Shown: one piece after another, positions 55,415-64,000 of the stretch
Layout: each line of letters starts with the position of its first letter
Position numbering within the stretch: the stretch's first letter is position 1
Assembly: GCA_944381115.1 (NCBI GenBank)
Contig: CALWJV010000006.1
Span: forward strand, 1 to 64,000
From: an uncultured Clostridia bacterium
GTDB taxonomy: Bacteria; Bacillota; Clostridia; Oscillospirales; CAG-272
Reading direction: 5' to 3'
Length of the DNA: 64,000 nucleotides
Program-made: the position numbers and the translations under genes
Notes under the pieces: generated by a model
Told to the model about the DNA's origin: nothing
The model's input: the letters and a program-made list of their open reading frames with translations, nothing else
The model's database searches: none

Positions 55415-57211
55415 TTATTTATACTGTGAATAATACAATTCTGCATAAACTCCGTTTTTCTTCAATAATGTTTCGTGATTTCCGCTCTCTGCTATCTCCC
55501 CGTCTTTCATTACCAAAATCACATCAGCATTCTGTATAGTAGAAAGTCTGTGTGCAATTACAAAACATGTCTTTCCCTCCATAAGTCTGCACATAGCTTC
55601 GCTTATCTTTGCCTCTGTTCTCGTGTCAACATTTGAGGTTGCCTCATCAAGAATCAGTATCACACTTTTCGGAAGCATTGCTCTTGCTATTGTCATTAAC
55701 TGCTTTTGCCCCTTTGATATATTTGCACCGTTATCGGTTATCTCCGTTTCATACCCGCTTGGTAACGCTTCAATAAATCCGTTAATTTTTGCCCTCTCCG
55801 CAACCGCCTTTACCTGATCCGCAGTTACATTTTCACTGCCATAAGCAATATTATCGTAAACACTTCCGTTAAACAACCATGTATCCTGTAAAACCATTGT
55901 AAACGATTTTCGCATTTCATCTCTTTTTCTTTCACGTATATCAATACCGTCTATCAATATACTTCCGTCATTTACATCGTAAAACCGCATTAAAAGATTT
56001 ACAATGGTTGTCTTACCTGCGCCGGTATGTCCTACTATAGCCACTATACTTCCCGGCTCCACTTTTAAATTAAAATTCTTTATAATAATTTTATCGTCTT
56101 CGTAACCAAAATTTACATTTTTAAATTCAATTTGACCGTTTGTAATCGGATCGGATACTGCATTTTCTTTATCCGGGGTATCCTCTTTTTCGTCCATAAG
56201 ACGGAAAATACGTTCACCAGCCGCAAATGCTGACTGTATTTCACTATATATATTTGTAATTTCATTTATAGGACCCGAAAATTTTCTTGAGTAAAGAACA
56301 AATGACGAAATCGCACCAAGCGAAAGAGTTTCTGGTGAATACAAATAAAGCAATGCGCCGAAAAAAGATATGAGTGCAAGAGAAATGTTATTTATAAAAT
56401 TTACAGAAGGTCCTGCAATACATGAATATCTGTCAGAGCGATAATAGGCATCTGTCGCTGCCGTATTCTTAATCTCAAAACGATGAGTAAATTCGGACTC
56501 CTTATTATATGCCTTTATTGTCCTGAAACCGCCTATTGATTCTTCAGCAAATCCATTCATTTCTCCGAGTTTTCCGGAACGTTCTCTGAAAAGAGGTCTT
56601 CCTCTTTTTGCCCTGTACCGTGAAAAAATTATAGACATAGGTATTGTTATCAAAAAGACCAGTACAAGTAGCCTTGAAATTGTAAGCATCATAATAAACG
56701 AACCCGTAACTGTTATAAGCGCAGTACAAATTTGTATCAGATCTGCAGATAGAGATGCACTTACTGTGTCAACATCATAAGACATTGTACTTATTATCTC
56801 ACCGGACTGATGTGTATCAAAAAATTTTATCGGCATGCGTGACAGTTTTTGATAAAGATCCCGGCGAATGTTGAAAGTTATTCTTTTGCTAACTTTGGTC
56901 ATGAGAAAAGACTGCAAAAAAGTAAGACCGGCTGAAAAAATATAAAATACTGCCATAAGTTTAACATAGTAGAAAACTTTTTCAAAATCAACGCCTTCCG
57001 GTTTTATTGCGTTAATAGCCGGTTCAGAAAGTTTTGGTCCGATAAGTGCAAACAAATTGCTGAATACAACTATCACACCGATTATGATTAAAGGCAGACG
57101 CATCTGGTTAAGATATTTCCAAAGACGAAAAATAACCGCTTTTCTCCGCTCTGAACTGAGTTTTTCTGCTCCCATGCCTCTGCCGCGAGTCATATTTGGC
57201 GCTTTATTCAC
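55415..57211 (-). CDS. ABC exporter half-transporter, catalytic-site subunit
   Basis: 598 residues from the GTG at 57211, which follows AGGGGGAT; a longer reading adds 20 residues without a site. Six spans are followed by an ATPase with GHTGAGKTT, Walker B ILILDEATSNVD with the catalytic Glu, and the switch His in IAHRLST. Its own signature is degenerate, ISKGQ instead of LSGGQ. It complements the preceding gene's subunit to form a heterodimer with one active and one degenerate site. Substrate unknown, possibly drugs or lipids. Confidence 0.92.
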   Translation of the reverse strand: MNKAPNMTRGRGMGAEKLSSERRKAVIFRLWKYLNQMRLPLIIIGVIVVFSNLFALIGPKLSEPAINAIKPEGVDFEKVFYYVKLMAVFYIFSAGLTFLQSFLMTKVSKRITFNIRRDLYQKLSRMPIKFFDTHQSGEIISTMSYDVDTVSASLSADLIQICTALITVTGSFIMMLTISRLLVLVFLITIPMSIIFSRYRAKRGRPLFRERSGKLGEMNGFAEESIGGFRTIKAYNKESEFTHRFEIKNTAATDAYYRSDRYSCIAGPSVNFINNISLALISFFGALLYLYSPETLSLGAISSFVLYSRKFSGPINEITNIYSEIQSAFAAGERIFRLMDEKEDTPDKENAVSDPITNGQIEFKNVNFGYEDDKIIIKNFNLKVEPGSIVAIVGHTGAGKTTIVNLLMRFYDVNDGSILIDGIDIRERKRDEMRKSFTMVLQDTWLFNGSVYDNIAYGSENVTADQVKAVAERAKINGFIEALPSGYETEITDNGANISKGQKQLMTIARAMLPKSVILILDEATSNVDTRTEAKISEAMCRLMEGKTCFVIAHRLSTIQNADVILVMKDGEIAESGNHETLLKKNGVYAELYYSQYK

Positions 57212-57351
57212 TTTCCATCCCCCTTTTTCGTTTTTCGAAAAACTTAAAATTTTTATTGCCGCTGTATCCAATCATTAAAATATCTGATTTTTAAATAAAA
57301 ACTTCATTCAGTTTTTGAGTCTTTATGACTTGCCTTGATCTTAATATACTC

Positions 57352-59112
57352 CTATGCCATCTGCGCATTTACTGTTTCACGGTAAAGTACACAATTTTCC
57401 ATAAGGTAATCATGACTTCCCATACCTGCGACCTCGCCGTCATCCATAACTATTATTAAATCAGCGTTCATTATTGTACTCGCCCTTTGTGCAACAATAA
57501 TTTTTGTACATTGGGTATAATTTTTTGCAAGATTTTTACGCAAAATAGAATCGGTTTTGTAATCAAGACCACCGCAAGAATCGTCAAGTATAAGTATGTC
57601 CGGCTTTCCCGCAATTGCTCTTGCAATAAGAAGTCTTTGTTTCTGTCCTCCGCTAAGGTTCGCTGCTTTGACATCAAGCATATGCCCGTAACCGTCCTTC
57701 TTTTCTTTTATAAAATTGTCAGCAAGAGCATTTACTGCGGCGTATGTTATTTCTTCATCGGATATTTCTCTTTCAAACCGGATGTTTTCTTTTATGGTAT
57801 CGGACATAAGAAAATCAGTTTGAAGCGCCGATCCAAACATTTTATATAGTTCTGCTCTCGGTATGAAATTTATATTTTCGCCGTTTATTTTGATTTCTCC
57901 GCTGTCTGCTTTGTAAAAGCGAAGGAGCAGGTTTACAATAGTTGTTTTACCGGATCCCGTTGACCCGATTATTCCCAATGTTTCCCCCCTCTTTAAATTA
58001 AATGAGAGATTTTCAATATTATTTTTCCTTTTAAGGTACGAAAATGTTACATTTTCAAACGAAATGTGGTAATCTGAAACTTGTGTTTTTTTACTTTCCT
58101 GTTTTTTTCCTCTAACATCACCGTAAATATAGTCATCGTCAGTCGGAGACAAAAGTACCTCATTAAGTCTTTTCCCGGATGCGACGCCCTTACTTATCTG
58201 CATAAAAATCCTGTTTATCATCATCATTGCAGTAAGTATAATGGTAAAATAACTTAAAAAAGCTATAATAACCCCCGGTTTTATGATTCCGTCACGGACT
58301 CTGTATGCACCAATAAGTATTACAAAGCAAAACCCGAGATTCAAGAAAATATTCAGTACCGGACCGGAAAGTCCAGTTGTTATATTCGCTTTACTGTCAA
58401 CTTTGTATATTTTTTCGTTTATCTTAGCAAAACGTTGCTTTTCGTATTCGGTTTTTGAAAGTGCCTTTATTACTCTTATACCATCCATGTTTTCGCGAAG
58501 CACGCCAACCATATCATCGTTACTTTTCTGAACATCACCAAATATTTTTATGCCCTTTCTTGATATAAAATAAATTATTATAAAAACTACAAACATTAGA
58601 CATACAAGTATAAGTGTCAAAACTCTGTCAAGGAAAAATGTTATTATTATTCCTCCTATGACAATTATAGGTCCGCGTATTCCTCCTTTTTGTACCATTG
58701 CAAGCATATTATGAAGATTATATGTATCACTTGTAAGCCTTGAAATAAGAGTTGGCACGGTAAATTCATCTGTTTTTTGGCAGGAAAGCGCAAGAGTTTT
58801 TACATAAACATCATGGCGAAGTTTTCCGGTTATTCTACTTGCCGTTTTTGCTGCCATTCTGTTTGCGCTTATGTTACCAATAAGCGCAACTAAAGCACAA
58901 AAAACCATCAAAAGACCGTAAAGTATCATCTTTCTTAAATCTTTTGCCGGAGCAAGAGTGTCCACCATATAAGAAAGTACGGAAGGTAAAATAAGTTCCG
59001 CAAATGTGCCGATAAATTTAACCGTTACAGTAATTATTACAGCAAATTTATAGGGCCGTATGTAATCTATAACGGTTATATATTCATTTGGATTTTTTTT
59101 GTTCTTTTTCAT
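57352..59112 (-). CDS. ABC exporter half-transporter, degenerate-site subunit
   Basis: 586 residues: six spans, then an ATPase with GSTGSGKTT and an intact signature LSGGQKQRL. The catalytic Glu is replaced by Asp (LILDDSCGGLD) and the switch His by Gln (IVAQRAST). This is the mirror image of the downstream partner and fits asymmetric exporters such as TM287/288 or BmrCD. The gap to the partner gene is 140 bases. It follows the exonuclease gene by 57 bases, probably in one transcript. Confidence 0.93.
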   Translation of the reverse strand: MKKNKKNPNEYITVIDYIRPYKFAVIITVTVKFIGTFAELILPSVLSYMVDTLAPAKDLRKMILYGLLMVFCALVALIGNISANRMAAKTASRITGKLRHDVYVKTLALSCQKTDEFTVPTLISRLTSDTYNLHNMLAMVQKGGIRGPIIVIGGIIITFFLDRVLTLILVCLMFVVFIIIYFISRKGIKIFGDVQKSNDDMVGVLRENMDGIRVIKALSKTEYEKQRFAKINEKIYKVDSKANITTGLSGPVLNIFLNLGFCFVILIGAYRVRDGIIKPGVIIAFLSYFTIILTAMMMINRIFMQISKGVASGKRLNEVLLSPTDDDYIYGDVRGKKQESKKTQVSDYHISFENVTFSYLKRKNNIENLSFNLKRGETLGIIGSTGSGKTTIVNLLLRFYKADSGEIKINGENINFIPRAELYKMFGSALQTDFLMSDTIKENIRFEREISDEEITYAAVNALADNFIKEKKDGYGHMLDVKAANLSGGQKQRLLIARAIAGKPDILILDDSCGGLDYKTDSILRKNLAKNYTQCTKIIVAQRASTIMNADLIIVMDDGEVAGMGSHDYLMENCVLYRETVNAQMA

Positions 59113-59169
59113 TGTTCTTAAATTACTCTTTTATTTCTTTATATTATTTCTTTATATATAATATATTAT

Positions 59170-59709
59170 CTATTTTATCTTTAAAAGATCTTGTATTTTC
59201 CTGCACTCTTCAATAACCTGATATGTTACAATACCGTCATCAATTGCGTTATGAGATCTTACCTTTATTCCAAGAAGATTCTTTAACGTTTCAAGTTTGT
59301 GGTTTTCTGATTTTATGTATTTTCTTGCAAGTTTTAAACTGTCTCTTATTTCATTATCAATATTGTATCCAAGCAAAAAACATATCGGGAGTATAAATCG
59401 ACTGTCAAACAATGCGTTATGTGCAAATAAAATGTCGTTTTTTATAAATGAGACAAATTTCGGTACGGCATCTTCAATATAAGGAGCATTTTTTACCATA
59501 TCTTCGGTTATTCCAGTAAGTTGGGTTATATGCGGAAGAATTTTTCCTCGCGGTTTTACATATGTTTGGAATTTTTCTTTAATTTTCTTTTTTTGTATCC
59601 TTACAGCACCGATTTCTATTATTTCATTATTTTCGGGAGAAAATCCTGTGGTTTCGAGATCAAAGACAACATAATTTTCTGGGATAATATTGCCTGCTTC
59701 TTTTTTCAT
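59170..59709 (-). CDS. DnaQ-like 3'-5' exonuclease (DEDDh)
   Basis: 179 residues carrying the full DEDDh set: FDLETTGFSPE (Exo I, Asp and Glu), FAHNALFDSRF (Exo II) and HNAIDDG (Exo III, His and Asp). It resembles the PolC exonuclease domain and DNA polymerase III epsilon, but is stand-alone. It may act in repair or RNA trimming. It is first in a transcript with the two exporter genes. TAAGGAT precedes the ATG. Confidence 0.9.
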   Translation of the reverse strand: MKKEAGNIIPENYVVFDLETTGFSPENNEIIEIGAVRIQKKKIKEKFQTYVKPRGKILPHITQLTGITEDMVKNAPYIEDAVPKFVSFIKNDILFAHNALFDSRFILPICFLLGYNIDNEIRDSLKLARKYIKSENHKLETLKNLLGIKVRSHNAIDDGIVTYQVIEECRKIQDLLKIK

Positions 59710-59855
59710 TTCATAAATCCTTATGGTTAGTTAATAAAATCAATGCCAAAATTTTTGCTGTTTACTTTAATTTTAATATTTCAAAAACCATGGTCAATTA
59801 CTAATTTTAAATTTTTAATAAATCGGTACATTCCAATACCTTAATAATATTTTAT

Positions 59856-59884
59856 ATTATAAATCATAACAAAAAAAAAGTCAA
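59856..59884 (-). promoter_or_regulatory. Sigma-A promoter for the exonuclease-ABC transcript
   Basis: TTGACT (59879-59884 on the minus strand), a 17-base spacer containing a T8 run, and TATAAT (59856-59861). The rest of the 431-base divergent intergenic region is AT-rich, and apart from the ctsR control sites I see nothing in it. Confidence 0.65.
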
Positions 59885-60010
59885 TACGTTTTTGCAAACT
59901 AATAAAATTCAAAAAATCATAAAAAACTTGAAAAAATGAGAAAAAAAGAGATTTTGCCCTTTTTTGTTTTTATAACTGCTTTTTTTTAAAAAAGTTTAAC
60001 CTTCTTTGAC

Positions 60011-60027
60011 TTTGACTTTGTTTGACT
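60011..60027 (-). promoter_or_regulatory. CtsR operator
   Basis: The minus strand reads AGTCAAA-CAA-AGTCAAA, an exact fit to the CtsR heptad direct repeat with a three-base spacer. A further overlapping heptad lies at 60005-60011. It covers the -35 box of the ctsR promoter, so CtsR would block polymerase. Confidence 0.9.
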
Positions 60028-60040
60028 TTTATGCTATAAT
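60012..60040 (+). promoter_or_regulatory. Sigma-A promoter of the ctsR-mcsA-mcsB-clpC operon
   Basis: TTGACT (60012-60017), a 17-base spacer and TATAAT (60035-60040), overlapping the CtsR operator. Confidence 0.85.
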
Positions 60041-60140
60041 TATGCCCGTATAAGAAAAACGGTAGTTACCCAGTAACTTTCTTAAAACAAAATTTTAAAC
60101 TGTTTATTTCAGGCAAGTTGAGAAAAGAGGTCAAAAATAA

Positions 60141-60563
60141 ATGTTAAGCGATATTATTGAAAAAATGCTTATGGAGATGATCGAGGAAGAAGGCGGTCAC
60201 CTTGAACTAAAGCGGAACGAACTTGCAGAACAGATCGGCTGTGTGCCAAGTCAGATAAACTACGTAATAACATCTCGGTTTACTCCTGAAAAAGGATATA
60301 TCATAGAGAGCAGACGCGGTGGAGGAGGATATGTTCGCATTACAAAAAAAGTAATGCAAAAAAACGAATATTTAATGCATCTCTTTTATTCAATAGGAAA
60401 TGTTCTTGATATTAAAAGTGCAAGGATATTCATAGATGATCTTAAACAACGGGGTATGATCACACAGCGCGAGGCGGCCATATCAAATATTGCAAACTCT
60501 TATACTGATAACGATACGGTCAGAGCAAACCTAATTAAAAAAATTATTTTATCTATCATATAA
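60141..60563 (+). CDS. ctsR: Heat-shock transcriptional repressor CtsR
   Basis: A 140-residue protein with a winged-helix DNA-binding domain. It shows the family signature CVPSQINYVITSRFTPE (about 34-50) and the wing RRGGGGYVRI. It represses class III heat-shock genes and here most likely its own operon through the site at 60011-60027. McsB and ClpC modulate it. The start follows AAAGAGGTC. Confidence 0.97.
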   Translation: MLSDIIEKMLMEMIEEEGGHLELKRNELAEQIGCVPSQINYVITSRFTPEKGYIIESRRGGGGYVRITKKVMQKNEYLMHLFYSIGNVLDIKSARIFIDDLKQRGMITQREAAISNIANSYTDNDTVRANLIKKIILSII

Positions 60564-60578
60564 TAGGAGGATAAAGCC

Positions 60579-61106
60579 ATGTTATGTCAAAGATGTCATA
60601 AAAACAATGCAACGGTACATGTAAAACAGATAATAAACGGAGAAGTAAGTCAACTTATGCTTTGTGCAGAATGCGCGGAAAAGGAAAATTTTGGTTCTTT
60701 TTTCGGAATTGGTAATGATAACCTTTTTTCGGGATTTTTCAGTGACAGTATTCTCGGAAATACTTTTACATCAGAAAAGAAAGTTTGTCCTCTCTGTAAA
60801 TCAACAAGACGTGATCTTGCAAGAACAGGACGCGCAGGCTGTGCAAAATGCTATGAAGTTTTTTCCGATGAGCTTTCAAAAATTATTTACGGTATACACG
60901 GAAATACAACACATTCCGGGTCAGCACCAGGCAGACATATAGAAGAAATTGAAAAAAATAAAGAAATAGATGCTTTGAAAAAAGAGCAGGAGACGGCTAT
61001 TCTTGAAGAAGATTATGAAAAAGCTGCCGAAATAAGAGATAAAATAAAAGCAATCGAAAACGTCACAAGCAACAATTTAGAAAAAAAGAACGGGGAGGAT
61101 AAGTAA
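60579..61106 (+). CDS. mcsA: McsA, activator of the arginine kinase McsB
   Basis: 175 residues with four CxxC pairs (CQRC, CAEC, CPLC, CAKC) for zinc binding and a C-terminal UVR domain ([19 protein letters not shown]). It stimulates McsB and modulates CtsR. It starts 15 bases after ctsR behind AGGAGGAT. Confidence 0.95.
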   Translation: MLCQRCHKNNATVHVKQIINGEVSQLMLCAECAEKENFGSFFGIGNDNLFSGFFSDSILGNTFTSEKKVCPLCKSTRRDLARTGRAGCAKCYEVFSDELSKIIYGIHGNTTHSGSAPGRHIEEIEKNKEIDALKKEQETAILEEDYEKAAEIRDKIKAIENVTSNNLEKKNGEDK

Positions 61107-61107
61107 G

Positions 61108-62124
61108 ATGGCATGGTATACTGAAAACGGAAAGCTTCAGGACGTCGTAATTTCTACCAGGGTGCGTTTTGCACGCAATCTGGAAAATTACCCTTTTCCG
61201 GAACGACTTAACGATAAAGGTGCAGAAGAAATAATTGAAACGGTATCGGAAACACTAAACGGTTACAGTTGTGAAAAATTCGGCGCTTTCGATAAGACAA
61301 GATTACGTTCATATATGGAAATGCATTACGTAAGTTCTGAATTTTCAGCGTCAAATAAACCGCGTGCACTGTTGAGCGGAGAAAATGACAGCGTAAAGAT
61401 CATGGTCTGCGAAGAAGATCATCTAAGGATTCAAAGTATCGTTGCGGGATTTGCGCCGAAAAAAGCATACGAATATGCATGCAAAGCAGATGACTTGATA
61501 TGTAAAAAACTAAAAATAGCGTATAGCGAAAAATATGGCTATCTTACAAGTTGTCCAACCAACCTCGGTGTTGCAATGAGAGTCTCTGCAATGCTTTGCC
61601 TGCCTGCGCTCACAGCCGGTAACGCCATAAGTGCATACGGAGAAGCTATGAGTAAGATGGGGATCACAATCCGAGGACTTTACGGAGAAGGAAGTGAATC
61701 CGCAGGCTGTCTTTACCAGATTTCCAACCGTGCTTCCCTCGGAACAGGCGAAAAAGAAATTATAAAACTTCTCACTGACGTTGTAAAAAACCTTGTTGAA
61801 GCGGAACGAAAAGCAAGAAAAAATCTTTTTGAATTGAACAGTGAGTCTGTTACAGATAAAATATGCAGAAGTATCGGACTCCTAAAAAACGCGCACATTC
61901 TTTCATCTTCCGAATTCAACAGCGGTTTTGCCGATATGAAAATGGGAGTATCCCTCGGAATACTTGAAGGTATAAGTGATGAAAAAATGAGTGAGATGTT
62001 GGTTGCCGTTCAGCCTGCAACGATCTCCCTTACTAAAGAAGGTCTTGAAGGAGACATGGCAAGAGATATGGCAAGAGCAAAGATAGTACGTGATATGCTC
62101 AGTACAGTAACAATAAAACATTAA
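61108..62124 (+). CDS. mcsB: Protein arginine kinase McsB
   Basis: This 338-residue phosphagen-kinase-fold enzyme phosphorylates arginines on misfolded proteins and CtsR, marking them for ClpCP. Visible motifs are ISTRVRFARNLENYPFP near the N-terminus (nucleotide-binding arginines), the SCPTNLGVAMR segment, and RASLGTGEKEII. It begins one base after the mcsA stop, with GGGGAGGAT upstream. Confidence 0.97.
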   Translation: MAWYTENGKLQDVVISTRVRFARNLENYPFPERLNDKGAEEIIETVSETLNGYSCEKFGAFDKTRLRSYMEMHYVSSEFSASNKPRALLSGENDSVKIMVCEEDHLRIQSIVAGFAPKKAYEYACKADDLICKKLKIAYSEKYGYLTSCPTNLGVAMRVSAMLCLPALTAGNAISAYGEAMSKMGITIRGLYGEGSESAGCLYQISNRASLGTGEKEIIKLLTDVVKNLVEAERKARKNLFELNSESVTDKICRSIGLLKNAHILSSSEFNSGFADMKMGVSLGILEGISDEKMSEMLVAVQPATISLTKEGLEGDMARDMARAKIVRDMLSTVTIKH

Positions 62125-62259
62125 TTAAAAAATACAATTAATTTAAGAAAAAAATATATATTGGTTTTAACTGGATTTTATAGGTATCTATCGGTAAAAT
62201 TCAAATAATAAACCCCATTTTAAAGCCGCATTTAAAGGCGTCAGAACGGAGGATATAAT

Positions 62260-64000
62260 ATGCAAAATAAATTTACACAATACGCAGAAGCAGCGCTTAA
62301 TGAAGCACTTGTACAAGCAGGAAACCTCGGTCATACAGATGTCGGATCAGAGCATTTGCTCCTCGGCATTTTAAGTGTTCCCGAGTGTTCTGCAGCAAAA
62401 ATTTTAGAAAAGCACGGTATAGATTACGAGTCCATGTTTGAATCCGTAAAAACACACATGGGTTACGGGACTCCTACAAATCCTACTCCGAGAAACATTA
62501 CCCCAAAATTGAATGCGATCATACAGTCTTCGGCATATGAGGCGACAAAGAGAGGTAGTCAGGCAATAGGTACGGAACATCTGCTTATTTCCATTCTTTC
62601 AATTACCGACTCGGTTGCCGTAAGACTTCTCGCCATGGAAGGTGTCAATATATCAGACCTCGGCAGAGATCTTATCACTATGATGAACGGGTCCGACGAC
62701 GGAGAATCACCTTCCGAAGATCCCGACGGCTCATATAACCCAAGAAGCGGTGGATCACACAAAGGGCTTGAAAATCTTAAAAAATACGGAAAAGATCTTA
62801 CCAAAATGGCAAAAGAGGGTAAGCTCGACCCTGTGATCGGACGTGAAAACGAAACCGAAAGACTTATCCAGATTCTTTCAAGACGTACAAAAAACAATCC
62901 TTGTCTTATAGGTGAAGCAGGTGTTGGTAAAACCGCAGTTGTTGAGGGACTTGCGGAAAAAATTGTAAGCGGCAATGTCCCGGAAAACCTGAAAGGAAAA
63001 TCAATATTCAGCCTCGATGTTTCAGGTATGCTCGCAGGAACCAAATACAGAGGTGAATTTGAAGAACGTTTAAAAGGTGTTATAAACGAAGTCAAAAACA
63101 ACAAAAATATAATTTTGTTTATTGATGAAATTCATACTATTGTCGGAGCAGGAGCAACATCTGAAGGTAGTATGGATGCCGCAAACATTATTAAACCGGC
63201 ACTTTCAAGAGGTGAATTTCAGGTTATCGGCGCCACTACGATTGCAGAATACAGAAAATATATAGAAAAAGACGCTGCTCTTGAACGTCGTTTCCAGTCT
63301 GTCACCGTCGGAGAACCTACACCGGAAGATGCAGTAAAAATATTAATGGGTCTGAGACCCCGTTACGAGGAACACCATAAACTTAAAATATCCGACGAGG
63401 CTATCAATGCGGCAGTTTCTCTTTCAAGACGTTACATCGGTGACAGATATCTTCCCGATAAAGCAATAGACCTTGTGGACGAAGCAGCATCGCGTAAGCA
63501 CATCGGTACTCTTTCCATGCCGGAAGATCTGAGGACACTCGAAAAGGAAACCAAAAAACTTGCAGATGAAAAAAGAGATGCAATAGTAAATCAAAATTTT
63601 GAAAAAGCAGCAGAAATACGTGATAAAGAAACGAAATTAAATAAGGAATACGAAGAAAAAAAGGCAGAATGGGAAAAAACCAAAACACCTGACATGGATA
63701 CTGTTACTGCAGATGACATTGCTGAAATAGTAACGCAGTGGACAGGTATTCCCGTAAAAAAACTTGCAAACGAAGAAGAAAGCAGACTTCTTAATCTTGA
63801 AAAACTTTTACACGAAAGGGTAATAGGTCAGGACGAGGCTGTAACTTCTGTCGCAAATGCAATAAGACGTTCAAGGATAGGTCTTAAAGACCCGAACCGT
63901 CCCGCAGGTTCGTTTATTTTCCTCGGACCGACGGGTGTCGGTAAGACGGAGCTTTCCAAGGCTCTTGCCGAGATACTTTTTGGCGACGAAAACGCAATGA
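62260..64000 (+). CDS. clpC: ATP-dependent Clp protease ATPase ClpC, truncated by the window edge
   Basis: The first 580 residues are present. They comprise the double Clp_N repeat (about 1-145), the first AAA+ domain with [13 protein letters not shown] (about 218-230) and [12 protein letters not shown], the middle coiled/UVR-like region with [11 protein letters not shown], and the start of the second AAA+ domain with [12 protein letters not shown]. The UVR-like middle region marks ClpC rather than ClpB. ClpC unfolds arginine-phosphorylated substrates for ClpP. It follows mcsB by 135 bases, with a CGGAGGAT ribosome site. Confidence 0.96.
   Translation, partial: MQNKFTQYAEAALNEALVQAGNLGHTDVGSEHLLLGILSVPECSAAKILEKHGIDYESMFESVKTHMGYGTPTNPTPRNITPKLNAIIQSSAYEATKRGSQAIGTEHLLISILSITDSVAVRLLAMEGVNISDLGRDLITMMNGSDDGESPSEDPDGSYNPRSGGSHKGLENLKKYGKDLTKMAKEGKLDPVIGRENETERLIQILSRRTKNNPCLIGEAGVGKTAVVEGLAEKIVSGNVPENLKGKSIFSLDVSGMLAGTKYRGEFEERLKGVINEVKNNKNIILFIDEIHTIVGAGATSEGSMDAANIIKPALSRGEFQVIGATTIAEYRKYIEKDAALERRFQSVTVGEPTPEDAVKILMGLRPRYEEHHKLKISDEAINAAVSLSRRYIGDRYLPDKAIDLVDEAASRKHIGTLSMPEDLRTLEKETKKLADEKRDAIVNQNFEKAAEIRDKETKLNKEYEEKKAEWEKTKTPDMDTVTADDIAEIVTQWTGIPVKKLANEEESRLLNLEKLLHERVIGQDEAVTSVANAIRRSRIGLKDPNRPAGSFIFLGPTGVGKTELSKALAEILFGDENAM

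Noticed and set aside
62559..63104. 181-codon frame opposite clpC
   Set aside because: Entirely antisense to the conserved ClpC N-terminal and first AAA+ domains; a composition artefact.
1..64000. CRISPR arrays, tRNA or rRNA genes, insertion sequences, prophage or attachment sites
   Set aside because: Reading through the intergenic regions I found no regularly spaced repeats, cloverleaf-like sequences, transposase genes or phage genes.

Overview
The window is a chromosomal segment from a low-GC, AT-rich Firmicute, most likely a spore-forming or spore-ancestral member of the class Clostridia. Evidence for this: sporulation-family genes (cwlD, yqfC, yqfD, ylbJ/spoVV), the ctsR-mcsA-mcsB-clpC operon, sigma-A promoters with strong Shine-Dalgarno sites, frequent TTG/GTG starts, and many hairpin-plus-T terminators. 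I see no rRNA, tRNA, insertion sequence, prophage or CRISPR array. It reads as core genome with a few accessory or poorly characterised genes.

Layout. 1-4.1 kb (minus): folC (cut by the window edge) and folT behind a tetrahydrofolate riboswitch, then radA, cwlD and a small membrane protein. 4.2-12.2 kb: a DUF362 ferredoxin-like protein, a THUMP methyltransferase, an EIIC-like permease with L-lactate dehydrogenase, two unknown genes leading into smpB, an S1-domain protein and an unknown 89-residue protein. 12.5-19.7 kb: a 1190-residue fused ABC transporter, a HAD phosphatase, uppP, an unknown membrane protein and an SGNH-type hydrolase. 20-23.5 kb (minus): a GldA/GldF/GldG-like ABC set whose ATPase has lost its catalytic motifs. 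23.7-27.6 kb: pgk with an insertion, tpiA, an HPr-like protein without the active-site His, and a membrane protein.

27.7-39.1 kb (minus): tig-clpP-clpX, a metallophosphoesterase, then thrC, recO, era, ybeY, phoH, yqfD and yqfC, a shortened form of the classic Bacillus/Clostridium cluster. A DUF1540 gene on the plus strand separates the two groups. 39.2-55.3 kb (mostly plus): ylbJ, a DUF3343 protein with a cysteine desulfurase, rplS (minus), an apgM-like mutase, lepB, rbgA, rnhB, yraN, mutS2, a sugar isomerase with rhamnulokinase and a SIS protein, a divergent prs, and mazG. 55.4-59.7 kb (minus): an asymmetric heterodimeric ABC exporter and a DnaQ-like exonuclease. 60-64 kb (plus): ctsR-mcsA-mcsB-clpC under a CtsR operator, with clpC cut by the window edge.

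Functional themes are protein quality control (ClpXP, trigger factor, ClpC with arginine phosphorylation, SmpB), envelope and spore functions, glycolysis and lactate formation, and folate salvage. No gene set here is convincingly a new system. The most unusual items are the pseudo-ATPase ABC locus, the DUF3343-desulfurase pair, the His-less HPr-like protein in the glycolytic operon, and several unknown small genes. All functions are inferred from reading the sequence; no database search was run.
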